The notes under the pieces were generated by a model. It worked only from the letters and a program-made list of their open reading frames with translations, did not search any database and was not told where the DNA came from. 64,000 nucleotides of DNA, from assembly GCA_003342895.1 (NCBI GenBank), contig PTFA01000081.1, positions 789,167 through 853,166 on the forward strand. Direction: 5' to 3'. Positions 37,349 through 48,000 of the stretch are shown piece by piece (the first letter of the stretch is position 1; the number at the start of each line of letters is the position of its first letter). Source of the stretch: Casuarius casuarius. Lineage: Eukaryota > Chordata > Aves > Casuariiformes > Casuariidae. Position numbers and translations under genes: made by a program.

Positions 37349-38017
37349 GTGGGTTAAAAAAACTGAAAACATTCAAGCCTTGGCTTAGCGAAGTTTACAT
37401 CTGATACCAAGATAGTCATCAGTTATCACGTATGTAACTTTTGGAGAACCTGTCCCCTCCAATTGCAGTGGTTCCTATCTCAGGGATACTGGACTTACTG
37501 ACTGATGCAGATAAGCAATTATATAAAACAGAAAGCGTCTTGGCTGTGTAGTAACTTATATTGGACTTTGCTATAATGGTAGTATATTCAGGCTTCAAAG
37601 GCAGGCTGTTGGAGCCCTTTTATTAATGCTTCTAAAGCATGGAAAATCTGGGCTGTGAAGTATACACTTTGTATAACCACTGTGAAGGCCATGACATTTG
37701 GTATCAGTTGCATAATATTCCTGGGTCCTACATATTTAAACAACGACAACAAAAAAGCAAGACGTCATTTAAATCTAGCTAATGTTTGCAATGTGTAAAT
37801 AAATACGAGGACTCCTTTGATGGGACAGTTTGTTAGAAAATGCTACATAAATGTTATCTTCCACCTGTATGATAATCAAATCTTTTGGCATTTCAGTGTC
37901 TTGCCCAAAATAACTTTTGTTATTTTATTTTAGAGATTAAAATGTAACCATAGATAATTCTACTCAATGCATCTTAAAGCTTCATAAAATAGATTTTTCA
38001 AACTTCTCTTATGGACT

Positions 38018-38027
38018 TTTATTTATT
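38018..38027 (-). terminator. Two overlapping minus-strand AATAAA hexamers
   Basis: On the plus strand this reads TTTATTTATT, giving AATAAA twice on the minus strand. It lies only 5-10 bp from the OSBPL9 hexamer on the other strand. If used by NRDC, the two transcripts would meet or overlap here. Confidence 0.4.
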
Positions 38028-38031
38028 TCAT

Positions 38032-38037
38032 AATAAA
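38032..38037 (+). terminator. OSBPL9 poly(A) signal AATAAA
   Basis: A canonical hexamer about 690 nt after the stop, followed by a T/G-rich region within 30 nt. Upstream copies on this strand are at 37798-37803 and a downstream one at 38155-38160. Which is used cannot be told from sequence. Confidence 0.65.
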
Positions 38038-38055
38038 CCTTTGCAGCAAGATTGT

Positions 38056-38877
38056 TTTTGCAGCTGAGTGATGATCAGTTGTTTTATGTGAGATGTATTA
38101 GTACAAGTTTTTCCAGTGGAATCCTTGTAGCTAAACCTAGTTCTTAAAGTAGCTAATAAACTAGCAAAAGGAACAGAATTTGCACCACTCACAGCAGAAT
38201 TTTTCTGGAAACTTATGTCTGGCCTTACTTCTCTAATAACTAGCTAAAGCTGTAGGAACCTTTGTATTTCTGTGATTCAGCCTGAAGTTAAGTAATGTTT
38301 GAGTAAGCAGCTACAGGTAGCAATCAAACCAATTTTCCTTCCACAGTTTAAATCTAGCATTAGTTTGATTTAACCTCAGTTTTTGTCTACTTTGCACGTA
38401 CATAAAAACTAAAAAAGCAGTATAAGATTGAAGCCTTAAGGTTTTTTTTTTTTTTTTCTCCTCCACATGCACTGTGTAATTCCTACAGGAGAACTGCAGA
38501 GTATTTTCTTTGAGGAAATGTAACTTCAGTTAAGCAATTGCCACAGCACTGTAGGAATGATGCACATGACAGCTTGAACAAAAGGCAGCCCCCACCTTCA
38601 AACAGCTGGAGAGGAATACATGGTGTTTTTCTAGTGAAGGGGAAAAAAAAAACCCTCTCCTCTCTCCAGCTGGAAGTCAGCACTGTGCCTGTTCTTAACA
38701 AACTTGGACATTAATGAGAAAGGCTGGCTGAAAACTGCTTGAGGGAAACTACCTCCGTACCTGAATGGACTTCCTCATCTCAGCTACCACTGCAGCTTTG
38801 TTAATAAAACCAGTTTTGCCATGTTTAAGTTGTAAAAAGCACCTGTATTACACATCACTGCAGGGCAAGATGTCATT
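38056..38877. other. Intergenic / possible NRDC 3' UTR
   Basis: Non-coding sequence between the two gene tails. It has a plus-strand T-run near 38441-38458, an A-run at 38643-38652 and a TGTATT (minus-strand AATACA) at 38844. There is no convincing gene. It is either spacer or the NRDC 3' UTR, depending on which minus-strand poly(A) signal is used. Confidence 0.6.
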
Positions 38878-38883
38878 TTTATT
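38878..38883 (-). terminator. NRDC poly(A) hexamer overlapping its stop codon
   Basis: The minus-strand AATAAA contains the NRDC stop TAA (38881-38879). A TGATGTGT stretch lies about 25 nt downstream, as expected of a cleavage-site downstream element. If used, the NRDC 3' UTR would be only some 15-25 nt. Confidence 0.45.
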
Positions 38884-39076
38884 TTAATATTTTATGGTAA
38901 GGGAGAACATTCAGAGTTGATGTGTAAGCTTTGATGTCCTTGATGGAAGTAACGTTAGTCATCAAGGAGGATGGGGGTAAGAAAGTAAGATGAGGTATTT
39001 CACCAGATGAAGAATTCTGTACTTCTGAGACAGCTGTAACCTCTGAGTCCCCTTCATGTTTTCCAAATCCAACCAC
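38879..39076 (-). CDS. NRDC: NRDC last coding exon
   Basis: This exon encodes VVGFGKHEGDSEVTAVSEVQ, a variable serine/acidic stretch, and then DIKAYTSTLNVLPYHKILK and TAA. The C-terminus PYHK(I/V)(L/V)K is conserved in nardilysin. Acceptor CTTCCAG. Confidence 0.97.
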   Translation of the reverse strand: MVGFGKHEGDSEVTAVSEVQNSSSGEIPHLTFLPPSSLMTNVTSIKDIKAYTSTLNVLPYHKILK

Positions 39077-42000
39077 CTGGAAGAGTTACCAAAAGAGAAA
39101 ATTGGCTCTAACTTTTATAATGTATACCTCCTTCAATGCTCATCTGTCCTAAAGATGAGATACTTAAACATAATCTAATTGACAATGTGAATTAGGAAAC
39201 TAGAAAATATGAACATCGATGTGGATAACTAATGAATTAAAACTCTGAGAACCTCACAGGTATCCCAGTAAGGGATGTGGTGGCAAAAGAGTTGTTAGGC
39301 AGTATCAGTTTCACATTTCAGAAGTGGACAGCATGGAACCGCCAGGCAACACTCACATGTACACTGAGCACTTTCTTCTCACTGCTTCGGTGAGCTTGGA
39401 ACCAGGTGACCAGGTCTGATTTAGTAACAGACTTCAGAGCTTCAATCTAAAATCCACAAACATACAGGGATGAGGTATAAATAGCACAGTGATAAAGATA
39501 TCATTTTTGTTTAAAATAGCTGGTCCATGAACTACATCCCATCAGATAAAACAACCCTTTAAGAATAACATGCATTTTTAGGGTCAGTGTATCACTCTAA
39601 TAGAATAATTTCCCCTATTTAACTTTTTGCAGCCATGTTTTAAAGGCAAAATATAAGTGCCCATGTTCCATTGGACATTATTAAAAAAAAAAGGAAAGTT
39701 AGATTACTTGCGCTTTGAAAGTAATTCATAACTACCTCACGGGCAAGCCGGTCGAAGAGATACTGCTGTGTCACAACTTCGTTCCAGTTCCTATCTACTT
39801 CTTCTCCAAGATGGGAGTCTTCACATTCTTTAAGCTTTATCAAAGCTGTAACCTACATTTGAGAAAAAAAACAAAATAACTGGTTTCAAAGGGTTTAAAG
39901 TACCTTAATTAACTATCTATCTATCTATTGTGTTCAGTGATACTACATGAAATCCTAAATTACATTGAACAAGGCAGTTAATTGTTTTCAGACTTAACTG
40001 TAAATTTCCAGAAGAGCAAGTGTCAACAGAATGAATGCAGACAGGGAGAGGCAGGATTCAAAAATGAGTCCTTTGTTCAGAAAAACCTCAGAAATAAGCC
40101 AAAAGTGTAACCACATCCTCCAGTTTTGATATCATTTAGCAGTTAAGGGAAGAGCTTTTTAAGATCAACTTTTACCTGGGTGCTAAAAGCTTCTTCGGTT
40201 AAATGCTTGATTTTCTCTTCAAAGCAAGAAAGAAACTCCTCTATTTTCTTGTCAACCAATTCAGAACTAAAAGAGAGTTAGTTAAATCATCTCAGGGGAA
40301 AAAAAACAATACTGAGGTGTAAAGTAGCAGAACAGCAATCAATTAAACAAAGAGGGAATGCTTGGGACTCTGCCCATTCCCTCCCATTTGAAAGATCACA
40401 CATCTGTGACCACCAGCTTTTTATCTTCCTTGTTATCAGGAAGTAATATAAATAAGATCTGAGCACTAGCTTTAAGTACTGTTCAAAGAGAAGCACTTTA
40501 TACAACCAATGTGCAAGCGGGGATAGCTGCTGTGATGTTATACCCATCCGGGGCCCAAGCAGTAAACCAAACAAACAGCCGTGTTCTCACCAACATGCTG
40601 TATCAGGACTGCAATTTAAATTTCAGCTCTTGAGCCCTGCACAGTGACAGTTAAATTCTAATCACTTAAGATAAAAAGAAAGAGGGTATGTGATGTGATG
40701 GATTGTGACACCTTTGAAATATTAAACTTCCATAGATGGCACTGAACTCAATACTGGAAGTGTCATTCAAATGTAAAAATCAGAGGCAGCAGTACTCTGT
40801 GCTAATTAAACTTTCACTGACAGAGAAGCATTTTCATAAGCTGCAGATATTTCATATATCTGCTTTAACTTTGACAGATCTTCTCCCTAGTACAGGTCAT
40901 TGGAGGAAATAAATACCTGTAATTAGCCCCAGCTTTAAACAAAAACATAGTAGTGGGCTGGCTGCTAAAACTAGGTCAGAAGAAGAGCTATGTAGTGTTC
41001 TCTCCTGGGAGAAGATGTTCAAAGAGGCAGTGTGGTATTTTACTTAATCTTTGCCTTATCTCTGTTCAAGTTAAGACTGCAGCAGTTTCAGAAGCTTAAG
41101 GCTTTTGCTTTTGTTTCCATCCCTGTCAGCAATGTTACACACTAACGCAAGGACGGCTGCTTTCACATGCCCTTTGGGATCATGTACAACTCCCCTCATT
41201 GAATACAAACTGCTGGCCTGAAACAGGTGAATGTTACTGCATCTGACTCTTAAACAAGAGTAGGTGCACTCAAAAGCAAACTTAAGCCAGCTGTGACCTG
41301 GTCTACTAAAACAAATAAAAGATTAAGTGAACTTCATTCGGTAACTATTCTTCTGCTGGATGTTGTGTAAGTACATTATCTAAACAAAATACAGCATGTA
41401 ATATGAGCACATATTTAGTTTGCTGCCTCACTATATCCACCAAGTTTTAGCTGCTTGCTACCTAAAACATGCATCGTCCACTGGCCCCCTTGTTAGACAT
41501 CACTTCTAAAACCCAGCTGACATACATACACGTGCTGCACTGGTCTGTCACATTCAGTCTACAGCTGCAACGGGTGCCATTTACAGCATCCCTTTACACA
41601 GCAAAACGGACACTGAGGAAAGGTCACTTGGTCCCCTGTGTCCCAGGCTGGCAGACGGGCAATACACCTTGCGTGGAACCGAACCGCATCGGTCCCAGCT
41701 TGGCAGGGGGCAGACAGGGCTTGAACTAAAGGAACTGGCCTGCCCCATGATCCCAGGCTTTAGCCTTCATGCCAGAGAGAGGAGCAAGAACAGTTTGAGA
41801 CCTGATTTAAGAAATACTCTGATTTTAACAGAGATGCATTTCCCAGCTGAGACTTAAAATTATGATCCCAGGTGGAGGCAGCAGCTACCTTTTCCTTTAG
41901 GCCCCTGGGGCAGGATTTGCAGCCCTTGATAAGCTTGAACATCCGCTAGGCCCATCGTCCCCCTGCGGCTCCTGAGCACAACGTTCTCCTGTACAGTATG

Positions 42001-45000
42001 CACCAGTTTCAATTTCTTTCATGTGCCCACAGCTACACAGTATGTCGTGGTTAATGCTCTTCACAGGAACGTGCAAAGAAAAGGCTGTGGGCCACAGGTG
42101 CAGCCTAAAGCCTGTGAGATCAGTTTGATTAACCGCTGCGGAGGTGGATCCTGCATGAGCCTGAGGCTGCAGCCTAACTCCCCTGAATGAAGCCGGCCCG
42201 GCTGCGTGCGCCTCCTCCAGCCAAACCTGCCGGGCCCTGCTGCCCGCACCAGGAGCAAGCGCTGGCAGCTCCGAGGCGCCTGACTGCTGTGGCAAGGCCG
42301 GAAACATCAACCTGAGCACTTACTTGTACTTAGTTGCCTGCGTTGCTACGGTGACAGAGAACCCCAGAATCCCAGAGGTATTCCTGCAGGTGGGGTACAC
42401 GTGGTAGCTTAAAGCAAAGAGAGGAAAAAAAGTCATTCCACAAGCACAACAATTCTCATCTGCAGTGCAAACCTACACATTAGAATAGTGCTGGTACTTT
42501 ACAAAACAATCTCAGTTATAAAGTCTCAAAATACTCTTTATTTCCAGTATTTCCTCCATCAAAGCACTTCAATCTTTTCTCATTTTTAGAAAATCCTTTT
42601 AAGCCTTGCAAAGTATTTGTGTTTGATAATTCCTGCAAACTAGTTCAAACAGAAAGCGATACACCTGCAGCTGTGGAAAGCTTGTTCCAGTTTCTTGGGA
42701 TAGAAGGATGCCTCTGACGGAGTCTTTTTCTACCACAGAGCTGCTACGAAAACAGCCACGAGCACACGCAATGGCAAACTATTTGGGAAGTGCAAGGAAC
42801 AACTTTCTCCTCACTAATTCCAAGTTAGCTTACTGGCAATAAATACAATTTTTATAGGAATCTAGAGCAGCTAGGCTGAAGTTTGTGTGGAAGGGTGCTC
42901 TTCTTGGTTTTGATGTGCAACGCTGCTGTTTCAGCTACAATAACGCAGGAATTAGCCACTGTGCAGGAAGAGACTTCCAAAGTAAAAATACTAGGGAATA
43001 GCAAAAGCAGGTGAATAGGAGCTCTGCTGGTACAGTGAACTCACCCAAGGGTTTGCTTGGTTCTCAGGAAGTCAAAGCAAGGCTCTTCCATGTGCATCTG
43101 AAACAGAGCACAAGTGAGTCACAGAAGCAGCGCTGCTCCTCGGTAGCCACCCCGATCGCAACGGGAAAAAAAAGGAATTGCTGCCTTCCCAGCTACACCC
43201 ACTGAATTAGGCAAGGTCGCAGTCTTGTGGGTTGGCAGTTAAGAAAACGTTGCCTTCTGTTCTTCCCATCACTCCAGCGGTTTGGGTATCCTGTCCCAAC
43301 CACCCACACTCTAATCAGAGTGAGCAATACTGTCACCTGTGTGTCATTTAGCCCCATGGCCTTAACTTAGTTCCAAGCACTGTTTTCAGGGAAGATACTT
43401 TCCTGGGTTATAACTACTAAAAAAGAGTGCTTGAAAAGACACAAACACCAACCAACTTACCACAAGCAGCTCCATAAGGGTATATTCCCTTAAATTCCTG
43501 GCACCTGACTAAAAAGAAAACAGAGAAGAATTTAGGGTGATTTCATGGAGTTAAGTGCCACAGTCCAGATCAAGGTGACAGCTGTGACATACAAACCTCA
43601 ACCTGGACTGCAGCATTAAGGACATTATAATTCACAACAGGGACAGTTGAAAAGTTTTTGGCCTCTGTAGGAGCCTGAAAATGGCTTTCAAAGCAGGAGA
43701 GAGGGGTTTCACCCAAGATTGGTGGTGGGGAAGCTAGGAAATAACTACGGCACAAAACCCAGCTCCTATCCGCTAGCACAGGCAGGCAGTGGAAGACGCC
43801 AGTTTGAGGAGAAGGGAGAAGACGGGCATGACGACACCTACCTGCAGCCCCCACGTATGAAGCACCACGTGCTTTGAGAGCTCACCAGGGTTTTAGCCAC
43901 TGAGGCCAAGGGGATGCATTTGTGCTAGTTTTCACGGCACGCTGTAAAATCCCTATCCAGAGACTGGCTCTCGAGACTGTGACGTAAGTACAACTACAGC
44001 ATCAGCAAGTATCAGCGGGAGTAAACTTGTGCAGACAAAGCTAACGCGTTACCTGGTAATAAACCGTCACTTCAGAGTTGGCATCACCTTTGTTGAGAGT
44101 CTTCACCTTGCAGAGGAGGTGCACGTTTGGCAGATCCACCACCCGGAACTGAACGGGGCAGGGATGGGCCAGAGGAGCGAACTGGAGCTTTCTGAAGGGA
44201 GCAAAAACAGCAAAGTGTCAAACCCCTGCTCACATCTGGGCCAAAAACAACACAACACCCCAGATGTTTACACGCCCAGTTGGACATTGTTTTCCTCTTC
44301 CCCAAACCGGAACAATGTCCCGCTTAAACTGCCATGATGAATCACCACCTCCAGGGAACCCCGGCAGCACTGGATCCAGGATGGGAGAAGACAGTTCCTG
44401 CACTGCTCCCACCCTGATGCCTTCCTCCAAAAAAAGAATCTTAACTTGTTTCTAGCTACCCAGTGACAACGGTGCTGGAGTCAGAGATACTCACTGAACA
44501 ACGTAATTCAGAAAATCCTTTGCTTCCTAGGAGAAAGCATAAACATAAGATTTATTTACAGATTAGCCCCAATTCACGGGCACACGCTACAGTACATCGC
44601 TTGAGAAAGTGATCCCCAAGCAGAGCACAGCCACGTTTTGGCACGTCACCTACATCCCCACAGCCTCCCCAAGGGCTCACCCTCTCCCAACCCCCCCGAG
44701 ATGTCAGGACGGACACCTCCACCTCACGCTGCAAAGCAAAACAGAAGTCTCCAATCTGTTTCTTGCACTTTAACTTCCCAGTAAGGGGAGTGCAAAAGCC
44801 AGAGAAAAGCTTCAACCATCACAGCAGCGAGGGATGCATGTGGCGGGGGGGCACTAGATGAGGCCCCTGTCTTGCACATGAAGTTGGAGTCCTGGGAAGG
44901 AGACTCTTGGCTCGTGTGGAGGGAACGGGAGCAAGTGAAACATTAAAGCTAATGCAGGAGTCACAGGGTTACCCACACGGTAGTGTGAAAGGAGCTTAGC

Positions 45001-48000
45001 TCACACAGAAGCGGCAGCAATAAAAACATTTTGAACAAAGATTCTTCAACAAATCGTGATTAAACTCTCAGGCCTCCTTCCGTCCCGCAGCCCAAGAGGC
45101 TACAGCTGACATTGCAAGAATCTGGCCTCCAGCAAGACATCAGCAGTTTTTCCTTAGGAGGCTTTAAACAGTTTGAGGACACATGCTGCCAACTAAGATT
45201 AACTTCTTGGCATAAATCATATTTGCAGAAGGCTCCTCTCCCTAGCTGTACATACACACTCATGAGGCTGGATTCATGGGGCTAAGCCCTGTTACAGCCC
45301 TATTTTAAACAGCTTCATAGGACTATGTGTCACCTGGTCCCAGGGTAGAAGATTTCAACCCATACTGCAGGTGTTTAATGAGATCGAAGATGACAGGACT
45401 CCAGTGAGGTTACCCAAACCATGCTGGCAGTCAAAATTCCAGAAAAAAATGTAGTTCGAGGGAAGCCTCCCCCTGTAGCACCATCATCAGAAGTTGTCAA
45501 TATCAAATAAATCAATATATCAAACAATATCAAAAATGGTGGCAACAGTGGAAACAGGCTACAGGCATATTGCCACCACATTTTCCCCTCTCTGCAGTTC
45601 ACATCCAAATTCCTGAAGAAAACCTCTATCCAAACGGGCAGTTAAGGGCTCCCCGGTGACTGAGCCACACTAGTGCTCCTGAGCTGTTAGTGGTGAAGCT
45701 GCCCTGCACCAGCGAGCCTCCAGATTGCCAGTACCGAAGAGGCAGAAGCTGGAGGTCAGCGTTGGAGTTGTGGCAACTGCATTTAAGCACATTTTAAACA
45801 CGAGGTTCAATAAGGGTCAGCTGCTGAAGTTACACTTACTCTGCTTGTGAAGTTTCCTTGTACAAGACCCTCCACGAAGAGCTGTGACTTGAAAGCCTTA
45901 ACAAAGGACGAGAGAGACTCGATGGAAAGACCATTCATCAGCGTCTCGTACTTATCTATCATGGACCACCTGCTGTGTTCCAAAATCAGGAGACGCACAT
46001 CCCTGCGGTGCAAGAAGGAAAACAAAATCACAAACTGCCGAGAGCTGTTTCATGTAAAAGATCCCATTTCTGACTCAGGAACGTACTGGAGACAGGGAGA
46101 TGGTAGCCAGAAGCATTACTACGGGCTCCCTGCCCTCCCCATGCACCCGCTGTCAGCTACGGCCAGGTTCAGCAGCAGCTAGCGAGATCTCCCATCTGAT
46201 CCCCACGTTTGATACTGGGTTGCAGAGCCGCTCGAGCTCTCTGAAGAGCCTCCCCGAGCACCGGGCAGAGATTCCCGAGCTCTCCGGCCTGACCTCAGCG
46301 CTTAGGGTGCCGCCGCTGTTTGCCCTCCCACCGCAACTCACTTGGCCAGGGTCTCAGGTTTGATGAGGATGTTGAAGTAGGTCTTCTTCAGCTGCTCTGT
46401 TATCATTTCAAAAACCGCTGGAGTAAAGCTGAAGTCAGACAAGTGATCAATGATGAGCTGAAATAGAAGCTGGAAAGAAAACAGCTTCAAGTCATTTTTG
46501 GAAAGGACAACCAGTCTAAACTGAATTCTATATATATATATATATATATAAATCCCTGTTTGATCAACATAAAAAAAAGACGCCAAGTGCTACTAAAGCA
46601 CATTCCTCAATTCTCTTAGACATTCTTCACTAGACAAATCACTAGACAATTCTATACCAAATTGCAGTTTCAAAAGGACAGCATGTTTTAAAAGTGAACA
46701 AAATAATTTCAATATCCTAAATAAACAGGAGTTTTTGCATTCTGTTGAAACAAACAGCCTGTAATGTCAACACTTCTGTATTGGGCATTTCAGCTTTTCC
46801 TGTTACAGCTGACCAGCTTCACAACAGAGCAATATCTGTGATTAAAAAAGGATCAGGCTATTTGCATCTCTGGCTTTTTGTGTCAAATCTCACATTAATA
46901 CGTCTGATAGATGATCTGACAGTTTTGTTAGAGACTCCAGTCAAGCCCTTGCAATGAAAGGCTAAGGAAGCTGGGCAGTTCTCTCCTCCCCAATCCATAC
47001 GTCCTGCCGTGTCCTGCCCAGCCAGCGGCAAGGGAAGGGGAGCAGGTTTCCTCCCACTCTCGTAGCTTTTACCAACCCAGCAAAGAAAACCTGCATCCAA
47101 AATGAGCATGTTCAGAAGTTGCATCTCCCAAATCAAATTGTAAACAGAACTATGTTTCAGACACATTTCTCTGGCCAATGTGCAAATAGCCTTAGCTTAT
47201 AGATAGATAGGTTTTAACATGCTAAAGGAACATGGGAGACTCAAAGCCCTGTTTAAAGGTAAAGCTGTTAGAGTTAATGGAAGTACCGTTATTACTTGAA
47301 GGAAGTAAGCCAGCCAAAGGTCAGTAATTTGAGCTTATAAAAGTGAATAAAACTGTATCTTTATGTAACCACATGAAAAAGTGTTTTCTGCATTTCCCTG
47401 TATATGAACATATGTTCAGTGATATGAATTTTCCAATTAAAAATACCCCATCTAAATACTAAAAACTCCAGCCAAGAGAGTTTTCTAAGTCATTCTGATG
47501 ATATGGAAACTGAATTTTCTAGGCAAGTCAGATAAGCAGCTCAACTACTGCTAGCAGAAAAAGCACATACACTGAAAAGAAGCACGCACATGTACTTAGC
47601 AGATCAGCAGTACTTACAGGTAGTTTATGATTGAATCCTTTCACTCGAATGACTAAGCCATGTTCTCCAGCTACTAGCTTGTATTCCAACTGAGCGACGT
47701 CTGCTTCGTAAGCTGGTTCAGCAAGATTGTGGGAAAGGATGTTTACAAACGTATCAAACAATACTATGCTGCATGGAGAAGGGGGCAAAGAGTCAAAAAA
47801 AAAAAAAAGAGGATGGAATAGGAGAAAGAGAAAAAAAAATTCAAGGCCAATGAGTTTGATGGTACACGTGAAAAGTTCTCCAACAGAAATGAATACTTGA
47901 CTAAAATCAGATTCAAAACCAATTTTCAGAAAACCTGGAAATACAGAATGCAAAGTTCACTTTGCCCAGAAAGCATACAAGACTACTTAAGAAATATTTT

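Larger units (their letters stand above)
37349..38055 (+). other. OSBPL9: OSBPL9 3' UTR (main form)
   Basis: AT-rich non-coding sequence follows the TAA. It contains AATAAA at 37798-37803 and 38032-38037, with GT-rich sequence after the latter. The 3' end near 38,055 is inferred from hexamer position. A further AATAAA at 38155-38160 would allow a longer form. Confidence 0.7.
42408..45839 (-). other. NRDC: NRDC introns, small gene-dense part
   Basis: Introns 42408-43044, 43098-43460, 43509-44052, 44192-44494 and 44527-45839. They are more GC-rich than the OSBPL9 introns. No repeat, RNA gene or extra exon was recognised. Confidence 0.6.

Noticed and set aside
41897..42319. 140-codon open frame on the minus strand
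   Set aside because: It lies wholly in an NRDC intron, has low-complexity Ala/Gly/Pro-rich sequence from a CpG-rich patch, and matches no family I know.
47528..47953. 141-codon minus-strand open frame
   Set aside because: It is simply the NRDC exon at 47618-47768 read through into both introns. Only the exon part is protein-like.
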